From CAG-273 sp964618105 (GTDB taxonomy: Bacteria > Bacillota > Clostridia > TANB77 > CAG-508): DNA of 16,084 bases. A model generated the notes under the pieces. It worked only from the letters and a program-made list of their open reading frames with translations. It was not told the origin of the DNA and ran no database searches. Position numbers and translations under genes: made by a program. Shown piece after piece: positions 1-6,632 of the stretch (position 1 is its first letter; each line of letters begins with the position of its first letter). The stretch covers positions 1-16,084 of the forward strand of contig CAZUAJ010000019.1 in the NCBI GenBank assembly GCA_964618105.1, written 5' to 3'.

Positions 1-294
1 TTGACCTACATTTTCTTCTGTTAATGTTACTTCTGAACCACCTATTGTTACTTTTATTGATGGTGGTGGATCTTTTAACATTTCATCCATCCATGTACTA
101 AGACTGTTTAGTGCATTTTTATCACTTTCTATTGCATTTTCCATTTTGTTTTGCGCTTCTTTTGCTTTTCCTACTATTCCATTATCCCCTATTATTGCAT
201 TTATACTTATTCCTGCTAATATTAAAAGCACCACTATTGTTACTACTAATGCTATTAATGTAATACCCTTTTTATTTTTTAGTATTTTTTTCAT
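1..294 (-). CDS. Pilin-like protein with type III (prepilin) leader, N-terminal part
   Basis: The first 98 codons are visible; the gene runs off the left edge. It starts at ATG 294-292, preceded by a GAGGAG-type ribosome binding site around 303-308. The N-terminus is short and lysine-rich (MKKILKNKKG), then a prepilin-type cleavage context G-ITLIA and a hydrophobic helix of about 20 residues (residues 11-31). This is followed by the DNGIVGKAKEAQ segment common in Clostridia pilin-like proteins, and then a charged helix. A triple proline (about residues 80-82) leads into what looks like the start of a beta-rich domain. Residue +5 after the predicted cleavage glycine is alanine, not the glutamate of true type IV pilins, so assembly into a pilus is uncertain. 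Function is unknown; a surface or pseudopilin-like role is inferred from the leader only. Confidence 0.8.
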   Translation of the reverse strand, partial: MKKILKNKKGITLIALVVTIVVLLILAGISINAIIGDNGIVGKAKEAQNKMENAIESDKNALNSLSTWMDEMLKDPPPSIKVTIGGSEVTLTEENVGQ

Positions 295-315
295 TTGTTC
301 ACTCCTCGTATAATA

Positions 316-372
316 ATATTTACAATCAATTTTATATTTTTAAAATTACATTAAATTAATGATTGTAAATAT
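316..372. repeat. 13-bp inverted repeat in the divergent intergenic region
   Basis: ATATTTACAATCA at 316-328 is perfectly complementary to TGATTGTAAATAT at 360-372, with 31 nt between. It lies just upstream of the minus-strand pilin-like gene. A -10-like TATAAA on the minus strand (331-336) falls in the loop. It could be a paired operator for a dimeric regulator or a hairpin in a 5' leader; the sequence does not decide which. Confidence 0.5.
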
Positions 373-385
373 ATTATAAATAACA

Positions 386-400
386 TGACATTTAATGTCA
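386..400. repeat. 15-bp palindrome TGACAT-tta-ATGTCA, operator-like
   Basis: This perfect dyad (6-bp arms, 3-nt centre) lies between the divergently transcribed pilin-like gene and the zinc-ribbon gene, about 70 bp upstream of the latter's -10 element. Its size and symmetry suit a binding site for a dimeric repressor, but no candidate regulator is visible. With no T-tract and such short arms, a terminator role is less likely. Confidence 0.4.
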
Positions 401-464
401 ATAGAAAAATATAGAAAAATTAAGGGGATTTTTTATAAATCTTGTGGTTTTTTGTAAAATTTTA

Positions 465-473
465 TGATATAAT
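465..473 (+). promoter_or_regulatory. Extended -10 promoter for the zinc-ribbon gene
   Basis: TGaTATAAT is a consensus extended -10 element, 34 nt before the chosen start codon at 508. No good -35 hexamer lies at the usual distance (TTGTGG at 442-447 would be 20 nt away), which is acceptable for an extended -10 promoter. Confidence 0.6.
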
Positions 474-507
474 ATTTTTGTTACAAATGAGATGGAGGGT
501 AATGGTT

Positions 508-750
508 ATGAATTTTAATAAATGTAGTCGTTGTGGTGGTTTTTTTGTTTCTGATGGTAATACATGTCCTAATTGCCTTCAAAAAGACCAAAGTGAAATG
601 TACAGACTAGAAAATTTTATTGAAGAAAATCCTAATACAAATTTGAATTTAGAAGATATTGCTTTAAGTACAGGAATTTCTAATAAAAATTTAACTAGAT
701 TTTTAGCTAATGAACAATTTAATAATTTTGTGAATAAAAATATATTATAA
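508..750 (+). CDS. Small zinc-ribbon/HTH protein resembling the YvyF (TIGR03826) family
   Basis: 80 aa. Two CxxC pairs (C6/C9 and C20/C23) form a zinc ribbon. A charged linker follows, then a helical segment (about residues 45-75) with the pattern ENPNTN-LEDIALSTGIS-LTRFL, which reads as a helix-turn-helix. This order of zinc ribbon, NP-containing helix, IA..TG(V/I) and a FL turn matches the small YvyF-type protein found in flagellar operons of Firmicutes. No flagellar gene is nearby, so a motility role is not supported here. GGAGGG at 494-499 is 8 nt from ATG 508 but only 2 nt from the in-frame ATG at 502, so 508 is preferred. It is a single-gene transcript, bounded by its own promoter and the palindromic terminator at 758-799. 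Family assignment is from remembered motif pattern; function is a guess. Confidence 0.7.
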   Translation: MNFNKCSRCGGFFVSDGNTCPNCLQKDQSEMYRLENFIEENPNTNLNLEDIALSTGISNKNLTRFLANEQFNNFVNKNIL

Positions 751-757
751 ATTTTAT

Positions 758-799
758 TAAAATAACCACTAGAAAAATATTTTTCTAGTGGTTATTTTA
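758..799. terminator. Bidirectional terminator, perfect 42-bp palindrome
   Basis: The sequence from 758 to 799 is its own reverse complement. The core arm is ATAACCACTAGAAAAAT, flanked by A-rich and T-rich ends, so a U-tract follows the hairpin on either strand. It lies between the convergent zinc-ribbon gene (stop at 750) and the PBP gene (stop at 823) and probably terminates both. Confidence 0.85.
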
Positions 800-822
800 T
801 AATTTTATTTTTAAATGGTTAC

Positions 823-3021
823 TTAGTTTCCTAATGTTACTTTTATTATTGTACCTTCTTCAACTTGTGTGTTTGCAATAGGTTCTTGGCTTATCACTGT
901 TCCTGAGCCTGTAACACTGTAATTTAAATTTAGATTATTAAGTATTGTTTTAACTTGTGACAAAGATTTATTTGTTAAGTCTGGTACTTGTTTAGAAACT
1001 TTTGTATTTTCTATTTCTGTGTATAATTTTATTATAGAACCTTTAATTAGTTCTGAACCTTTAGTAGGATATTGTTCTGTTACAATGTCTGTTGCTTCAG
1101 CAGAAGTGCTAACTGTAAAACCAGCATTTTTTAATGTTTTTTGAGCTTCAGCAACTGTTTTATTTGTTACATTTGGAAGAGTTACTGTTTTTGTAGAAGA
1201 ACTATTTGCAGAATTGTTTGCTGATATTTGCATATATGGTAAAATTTCTTTTAGCATTTGGGCTGCAACAGGAGCTGCAACTGTGTTTCCGCTATAGCCT
1301 TTTGGTCCGTCTGGATCATAAAGAGTAACTAATAGTACAATTTCTGGGTTTTCAGTTGGACTTACTGCAACAAATGAAGCAGTATATCCTTCATCTGTGT
1401 TATAGTCTGGCTCAGATGTACCAGTTTTTCCGGCAATTGAATAACCTTTAATTTTTGCATATTTTCCAGAGCCATCTGTTACTACAGTTTCCATTAAATC
1501 CATCATTTCTAGTGCAGTAGTTTTGGAAATTACTTGTCTAACTTCTGTTGTATCAATTGTAGTAATAGCACCTGTGTCAGTATTTTTTATTTCTTTTACA
1601 ATTCTTGGTTTCATTAAAACCCCTTCATTTGCAACTGCACAAACAGCATTTATCATTTGAATAGGTGTTACTTTAAACCTTTGACCAAAGGACATTGTAG
1701 CAAGTTCAACAGATCCAACATCTGTTAAATTCCAAAATATTGAGTTTGATTCACCAATAGTATTAATTCCAGTTTTTTCAAAAAAACCAAATGCATTATA
1801 ATATTTATAACTTGTAGTTGCACCTATTTTTTCACTTATTTGCATAAATGCAGGATTGCAAGAAACAGCAAAAGCTTCACGTAGGCTTTCATAACTGTGT
1901 CCTGACTTTGTTGCACAACTAATTTTAACTTCTGAAACCTTTTGGTATCCTTTACAGTAATAAACAGATGCTTTGTCTGGAACTGCAAGGTTTTCTTCTA
2001 AGGCGATAGCTGCAGTAATTATTTTAAAAACAGAACCCGGTTCATAAGGGTCTGATATAGCACGATTACGAAATAAATTGTATATTGTGTTATACTGTTC
2101 TTCTGAACTCATTTTTTTCCATTGTTTTTCTGATACTGAATTTGGCATTTCAAAAGGTGTGTTTAAATTATAGTCAGGATATGTTGCCATAGCTAAAATA
2201 TCACCAGTTTTTGGGTCCATTGCAATTACATTTCCGCCACGTGAACATTTATTATCAATACATGCTTGTTTTAAATATTTTTCAACAATACTTTGAATGT
2301 TTGCATCAATAGTTAATGTTATATCACTACCATTTTCAGCTGGTATATATGTTTGATTATTGTCAGGTATAAATTCTTGAATAGCATCTTGTGCTGTTGT
2401 TACTTTGCCAGGAGTACCTGTTAAAACATCATCCCATGCTTTTTCTAGACCTTCTAACCCGTCATTATCAGTACCGCAAAACCCTATTAAAGAAGATGCT
2501 AAATTATCATAAGGATAATATCTTTTTGTGTCTTCACTAATAGTTATTCCAGAATAAAATTTATTTTCTTCCATCCATTCTTTTAGCTTGTCTACCTTAT
2601 CTTTTTCAACTTTTCTAGCTAATGTAATATATTCTGAATTACTAGAAACTTTTTCTAAAATTTCATTATAATCTAGTTCAAAAATTTCTGAAACAGCTTT
2701 TGAGAAACTTTCTTTTAAAGATTTTGTTTTACTTTCATCTATTTTATTTTCATTATCTAAAATAACTATAGATGTAGGAGCTATACTAATAGTGTCAACA
2801 TCTGCACTTATAGCTAATGCTTTTCCTGTAGAGTCATATATTGTTCCTCTTTTTGGGCTAATAGTACGACTTGTTATTAGTTGATTGTACATTTTTTCTT
2901 TTAAGTCTGAACCTTTAACAAATTGTAAATAGGCTAAACGAATAACTAGTAAAAACATCAAACAAAATATAGCTAATCTTGCTATTAATATTCTTTTTGG
3001 CATTGTAATTACTTTTTTCAT
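823..3021 (-). CDS. Class B penicillin-binding protein with two PASTA domains (FtsI/SpoVD type)
   Basis: 732 aa transpeptidase that cross-links peptidoglycan outside the membrane. A short cytoplasmic tail and one membrane segment (about residues 11-33) precede the dimerisation region with the SPKRGTIYDSTGK motif (55-67). The transpeptidase motifs are all present: S330-V-F-K333 (catalytic serine), S387-C-N389 and K532-T-G-T535. Two PASTA repeats follow a serine/asparagine linker (about 613-670 and 675-731). SpoVD of Bacillus has one PASTA domain and PBP2B two, so septal versus sporulation use cannot be decided from the sequence. There are no mra/fts/mur neighbours. The ATG at 3021 follows GGGGAGGATTA. 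It lies 14 nt after the HD-GYP stop, so the two genes are probably co-transcribed. Confidence 0.93.
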   Translation of the reverse strand: MKKVITMPKRILIARLAIFCLMFLLVIRLAYLQFVKGSDLKEKMYNQLITSRTISPKRGTIYDSTGKALAISADVDTISIAPTSIVILDNENKIDESKTKSLKESFSKAVSEIFELDYNEILEKVSSNSEYITLARKVEKDKVDKLKEWMEENKFYSGITISEDTKRYYPYDNLASSLIGFCGTDNDGLEGLEKAWDDVLTGTPGKVTTAQDAIQEFIPDNNQTYIPAENGSDITLTIDANIQSIVEKYLKQACIDNKCSRGGNVIAMDPKTGDILAMATYPDYNLNTPFEMPNSVSEKQWKKMSSEEQYNTIYNLFRNRAISDPYEPGSVFKIITAAIALEENLAVPDKASVYYCKGYQKVSEVKISCATKSGHSYESLREAFAVSCNPAFMQISEKIGATTSYKYYNAFGFFEKTGINTIGESNSIFWNLTDVGSVELATMSFGQRFKVTPIQMINAVCAVANEGVLMKPRIVKEIKNTDTGAITTIDTTEVRQVISKTTALEMMDLMETVVTDGSGKYAKIKGYSIAGKTGTSEPDYNTDEGYTASFVAVSPTENPEIVLLVTLYDPDGPKGYSGNTVAAPVAAQMLKEILPYMQISANNSANSSSTKTVTLPNVTNKTVAEAQKTLKNAGFTVSTSAEATDIVTEQYPTKGSELIKGSIIKLYTEIENTKVSKQVPDLTNKSLSQVKTILNNLNLNYSVTGSGTVISQEPIANTQVEEGTIIKVTLGN

Positions 3022-3035
3022 TAATCCTCCCCGTA

Positions 3036-3974
3036 TTAAACTCTTAGTTTTTTTATAATTTTTATTTCAGCATATAATTGCTCAATTACATGTTTTCTAT
3101 TTTTTAATGCTTCATTGTATTCACTTAAAATTTGTTTATAATTTTCCATATTTTCGCCTTGTTGAAATAAAAGAGTCATTCCTTCGTGATAATAATTTTT
3201 TGTTTTTTCATTATTTGAAGCATCAGCTTTTTTTTGATAATTTTCAATTAATTCTAGACGTTTAATTTGATTTTTTAAATAATCAACATAGTCCATAACA
3301 CCACTTATTTCATATAATGTATCTTCAATAACTACTTTAAATAATTGTTTTAAAATAGTTCCATTTATTTTTCCAGTTTTTTCTTTTGAGCTTAATTGGT
3401 CTAATGCAACAAATCTTGGGTCTGGTTGGGCAGTTTTTATTAAGTCTTTTAATGTTTCAGAAATATTAACATGTGTTTTATATTGCCTTTTGGTAACAAG
3501 TGCGTCATATTCGTCTGCAATACGAACAATTTGTGCACTATAAGGAATGTCTTTTTTGTGAAGGCCATTTGGATATCCAGAACCATCTAATGCTTCATGA
3601 TGGTCTAACGGAAACAAGGCATAAGGACGAAGTTTAACATCACTCATACATAAATTATAGCCAAGAGTGGTGTGTGTTTTTATAACTTCATATTCTTCTT
3701 CTGTTAATTTGTCTGGCTTGTTTAGAATTTCTGGTGGAATAAACATTTTTCCAATATCGTGTAAATATCCTCCAATTGTACAATGTACAATAAATGATTT
3801 TTTACATCTTAAGCGCTCACAAAGTCTACAACATAAATTTGCAACATTTTCACTATGCTTTTTAGTAAAAGGATCAAGCTTGCCTAGAACATCTAATTGA
3901 TAGCGAATAACTTGGTCTAAGTTATAAGATTTAAAATTTATTGGACTGTAAAAGTCAAATTTAGTTTCAAACAT
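3036..3974 (-). CDS. Stand-alone HD-GYP domain protein (putative cyclic dinucleotide phosphodiesterase)
   Basis: 312 aa from the preferred start. HD-GYP motifs: H40 in a KKHSENVA context, H72-D73-I-G-K76, H101, H125-H126-E127, and D130-G-S-G-Y-P135, followed by RIADEYDAL (151-159). The metal ligands typical of HD-GYP hydrolases therefore look intact. In the family these degrade c-di-GMP or related cyclic dinucleotides; the substrate here is inferred. There is no receiver, PAS or membrane domain. The C-terminal third (about 200-312) is helical, charged and probably coiled-coil. A longer frame with an upstream ATG at 4043 exists, but AAGGAG sits 8 nt before ATG 3974 and the extra 23 residues are hydrophobic and unlike the family. 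It is first in a two-gene unit with the PBP gene. Confidence 0.88.
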   Translation of the reverse strand: MFETKFDFYSPINFKSYNLDQVIRYQLDVLGKLDPFTKKHSENVANLCCRLCERLRCKKSFIVHCTIGGYLHDIGKMFIPPEILNKPDKLTEEEYEVIKTHTTLGYNLCMSDVKLRPYALFPLDHHEALDGSGYPNGLHKKDIPYSAQIVRIADEYDALVTKRQYKTHVNISETLKDLIKTAQPDPRFVALDQLSSKEKTGKINGTILKQLFKVVIEDTLYEISGVMDYVDYLKNQIKRLELIENYQKKADASNNEKTKNYYHEGMTLLFQQGENMENYKQILSEYNEALKNRKHVIEQLYAEIKIIKKLRV

Positions 3975-4051
3975 GTAACTCTCCTTAAATTCATTAGTAA
4001 TATTTATAATTATAATACTACAAAACAAAATAAAAGGCAACAAATTTTGAC

Positions 4052-4080
4052 TTGAAAAAAAGTAATATTACTTATATAAT
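4052..4080 (+). promoter_or_regulatory. Promoter for the pilin-like/rnhB/pdp operon
   Basis: TTGAAA at 4052-4057, a 17-nt spacer and a perfect TATAAT at 4075-4080. The start codon is at 4113, with GGAGA at 4101-4105. Confidence 0.75.
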
Positions 4081-4112
4081 AGGTATATAAATAAAATAAA
4101 GGAGAAGAAACT

Positions 4113-4595
4113 ATGAAAAGTCAAAAAGGATTAACCCTTTTAAGTACAATAGTATTGGTATTAGTAATTGCATTTATAACATTTGGAGTTGTGTATTTTG
4201 TAAAACTTCAAACTACAAAAGAAGGTCTTGAAGATATGAAAACAGATTTATTACAAGTTCAAGCTAAGGTTAAAAAAATATCTTCAGATTACATATTAGA
4301 AAAAAAAGATGATGTATTAGTGGGAACTAAAATTTCAGATATAAAAAGTGAACCTGCTATTCAAGAATTTTTAAATAAAAATTCAATTAACATTAATGAA
4401 AAAGGAAAAAAATATTATGTGTTAAATCAGCAAAATTTAAATGAACTAGAATTAACACAAATTACGTTAGAAGATAATTCATATTATATTGTAGAATACA
4501 CTGAAGCCAAAGTTTACTATACTAAAGGTTATGAATTAAATGGCAACAGTTATTATGATTTGGATAATATTGAAGAATTAAAAATAGAAGAATAA
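4113..4595 (+). CDS. Pilin-like single-pass membrane protein, function unknown
   Basis: 160 aa. The N-terminus MKSQKG-LTLLS resembles a prepilin leader (cleavage after G6), followed by a hydrophobic segment (about residues 7-31). Position +5 after the glycine is serine rather than glutamate, so it may be an uncleaved membrane anchor. Next comes a charged, helical, probably coiled-coil stretch (35-65). The C-terminal domain is rich in Tyr, Asn and Ile and ends with YYIVEYTEAKVYYTKGYELNG-like short strands, as in many Clostridia pilin-like proteins. Most of the protein should lie outside the cell. It is first in an operon, with a strong promoter and GGAGA ribosome binding site. The next gene, rnhB, begins 11 nt after its stop. 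I do not recognise a named family. Confidence 0.8.
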   Translation: MKSQKGLTLLSTIVLVLVIAFITFGVVYFVKLQTTKEGLEDMKTDLLQVQAKVKKISSDYILEKKDDVLVGTKISDIKSEPAIQEFLNKNSININEKGKKYYVLNQQNLNELELTQITLEDNSYYIVEYTEAKVYYTKGYELNGNSYYDLDNIEELKIEE

Positions 4596-4606
4596 AAGGA
4601 TTAGAA

Positions 4607-5269
4607 ATGAAAGAAAAAGAATTAGAAAGATTAATGAACTTAAAAAAAATAGAAGAAGAATTGTATAGTGAAAAAGGATTAAATGCTATTGCAGGAATTG
4701 ATGAAGCCGGAAGGGGTCCACTTGCTGGACCTGTTGTTGTTGCATCTGCATTAATGCCAAGAAATTCAATGATAGAAGGTGTTAATGATTCCAAAAAAAT
4801 ATCTGAGAAAAAAAGAGAGTTATTATATGAACAAATAACAAGTGAAGCCATTAGCTTTGGGGTAGGTATTGTAAGTCAAAAGGAAATTGACGAAATAAAT
4901 ATTCTACAAGCAACTAAAAAAGGCTTAACAGAAGCCATAAAAGATATGGAGCAAAAGCTTGCTTTAAAACCTGAACTAGGAATTGTGAAACCAGATGCAA
5001 TTTTGGTAGATGCACTAACTAAAATTGATACAGATGGTATACCATATAAATCAATTATTCATGGAGATGCAGTTAGTTATTCAATAGCTTCTGCTTCAAT
5101 TATAGCAAAGGTAACAAGGGATAGAATAATGAAACAGTGGGATGAAATATATCCGCAGTATGGTTTTGCTAAACATAAAGGTTATGGAACTGCAGCACAT
5201 ATAAAAGCAATAAAAGAGTTTGGACCATGCCCACTACATCGCAATAGTTTTATTAAGAATTTTGTATGA
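4607..5269 (+). CDS. rnhB: Ribonuclease HII
   Basis: 220 aa, normal length for the family. It hydrolyses RNA in RNA/DNA hybrids, including single misincorporated ribonucleotides, in the cytoplasm. The signature AGIDEAGRGPLAGPVV (29-44) carries the catalytic D32 and E33. The remaining acidic residues are probably D135 (AILVDAL) and D154 (HGDAVSYSIASASIIAKVTRD). The C-terminus has the usual HKGYGTAAH and HRNSF segments. AAAGGA precedes ATG 4607, and the gene is 11 nt downstream of the pilin-like gene. Confidence 0.97.
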   Translation: MKEKELERLMNLKKIEEELYSEKGLNAIAGIDEAGRGPLAGPVVVASALMPRNSMIEGVNDSKKISEKKRELLYEQITSEAISFGVGIVSQKEIDEINILQATKKGLTEAIKDMEQKLALKPELGIVKPDAILVDALTKIDTDGIPYKSIIHGDAVSYSIASASIIAKVTRDRIMKQWDEIYPQYGFAKHKGYGTAAHIKAIKEFGPCPLHRNSFIKNFV

Positions 5270-5300
5270 TAATTTATTTTTTTGTATATGGGAGTGAAAA

Positions 5301-6599
5301 ATGAATATATTAGAAATAATTGCAAAGAAAAGAGATAAACAAAAACTAAATAAACATGAAATAGAATACTTTATAGAAAATTATACAAATGGTAATATAC
5401 CAGATTATCAAGCTTCTGCACTTGTAATGGCAATTTATTTAAATGGTATGGATGAAGAAGAAACTACAAACTTAACTTTAGCAATGGCACATTCTGGTGA
5501 TATATTAAATTTGTCTGAATTAGGCTCTGTAGTGGATAAACATAGTACTGGTGGAATAGGAGATAAAGTAACACTAATTTTGGCACCAATAATTGCATCT
5601 CTTGACATTCCAGTTGCAAAAATGTCAGGCAGGGGGTTAGGATATACAGGTGGAACTATAGATAAATTGGAAGCTATTCCTGGCTATAATACAAATCTTA
5701 CAGTAGATGAGTTTATTTCAAATGTAAAAGAAATAGGGATAGCTTTAATGGGGCAAACTTTAAATTTAGCACCAGCAGATAAAAAACTATATTCTTTAAG
5801 AGATGCTACTTCAACTACTGAAAGTATTCCACTTATTGCTTCTAGCATAATGAGTAAAAAAATAGCAGCAGGAGCAAATAAAATTGTACTTGATGTAACC
5901 TCTGGAAGTGGAGCATTTATGAAAAATTTAGTAAATGCTACAAAACTTGCTGAAACTATGAAAAAAATAGGACAATTAGCTAATAAGGAAACAGTATGTG
6001 TAATTACAAGCATGGATGAACCTTTAGGAAAAGCAGTTGGAAACACATTAGAAGTAATTGAAGCAATAGAATTTTTAAAAGGAAATAGGCAGCCAGATGT
6101 AGAAGAAGTAATACTAGCACTTGGAGCTTATATGATAAAACTTGCTGGTAAAGGAAATAATATAGAAGAAAATAAACAAAGAATGTTACAGCAAATTCAA
6201 AATGGAAATGCTTATACAAAGTTAAAGCAATGGATAAGCAAACAAGGTGGAGATATTAGTTATTTAGAAAATACAAATAAATTTGAGAAGTCAAAATACA
6301 TAATCCCTGTTTTCTCTTGTAAAAGTGGGTATATAAAAGAACTTAATGCACAAAAAATAGGTGAAGCATCAATGAATTTGGGAGCTGGTAGAAAGAAAAA
6401 AGAAGATAGTATTGATTTTTCTGTTGGAATTATTCTTGAAAAGAAAATTGGAGCCAAGGTTGAGTGTGGTGAAATTTTAGCATATATTCATGCAAATGAT
6501 GAAGCTTTAGGAAATGTAATAGCTAATGATGTGCTAAATACTTATGAAGTAACAGATAAATTTATAAATACAAAACAAAATGTTTTAAAAATTGTATAA
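5301..6599 (+). CDS. pdp: Pyrimidine-nucleoside (thymidine) phosphorylase
   Basis: 432 aa, full length. It performs reversible phosphorolysis of thymidine, uridine and deoxyuridine to base plus (deoxy)ribose-1-phosphate in nucleoside salvage. The family signature S109-x-R-G-L-x2-T-G-G-T-x-D-K-x-E124 is complete. KHSTGGIGDK (80-89) forms the phosphate-binding loop. R167, S182 and K186 correspond to the pyrimidine-binding residues known in bacterial homologues. Gram-positive members usually accept both uridine and thymidine, so pdp is more likely than a thymidine-specific deoA, but sequence alone does not settle this. GGGAGTG precedes the ATG. It is 31 nt after rnhB and last in the operon, ending in the terminator at 6598-6631. 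Confidence 0.94.
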   Translation: MNILEIIAKKRDKQKLNKHEIEYFIENYTNGNIPDYQASALVMAIYLNGMDEEETTNLTLAMAHSGDILNLSELGSVVDKHSTGGIGDKVTLILAPIIASLDIPVAKMSGRGLGYTGGTIDKLEAIPGYNTNLTVDEFISNVKEIGIALMGQTLNLAPADKKLYSLRDATSTTESIPLIASSIMSKKIAAGANKIVLDVTSGSGAFMKNLVNATKLAETMKKIGQLANKETVCVITSMDEPLGKAVGNTLEVIEAIEFLKGNRQPDVEEVILALGAYMIKLAGKGNNIEENKQRMLQQIQNGNAYTKLKQWISKQGGDISYLENTNKFEKSKYIIPVFSCKSGYIKELNAQKIGEASMNLGAGRKKKEDSIDFSVGIILEKKIGAKVECGEILAYIHANDEALGNVIANDVLNTYEVTDKFINTKQNVLKIV

Positions 6600-6631
6600 A
6601 AAGTGGTCAACTTGAACGTTGACCACTTTTT
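6598..6631. terminator. Bidirectional terminator between pdp and ftsH
   Basis: A perfect 14-bp stem, AAAAAGTGGTCAAC (6598-6611) with GTTGACCACTTTTT (6618-6631), and a 6-nt loop. It overlaps the pdp stop codon and ends one base before the ftsH stop codon (6635-6633). Each orientation ends in a T-tract, so it serves both convergent transcripts. Confidence 0.92.
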
Positions 6632-6632
6632 A

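Noticed and set aside
3975..4043. Longer N-terminus for the HD-GYP protein giving a membrane segment
   Set aside because: A strong AAGGAG is correctly spaced for ATG 3974, and the upstream codons come from the AT-rich divergent promoter region.
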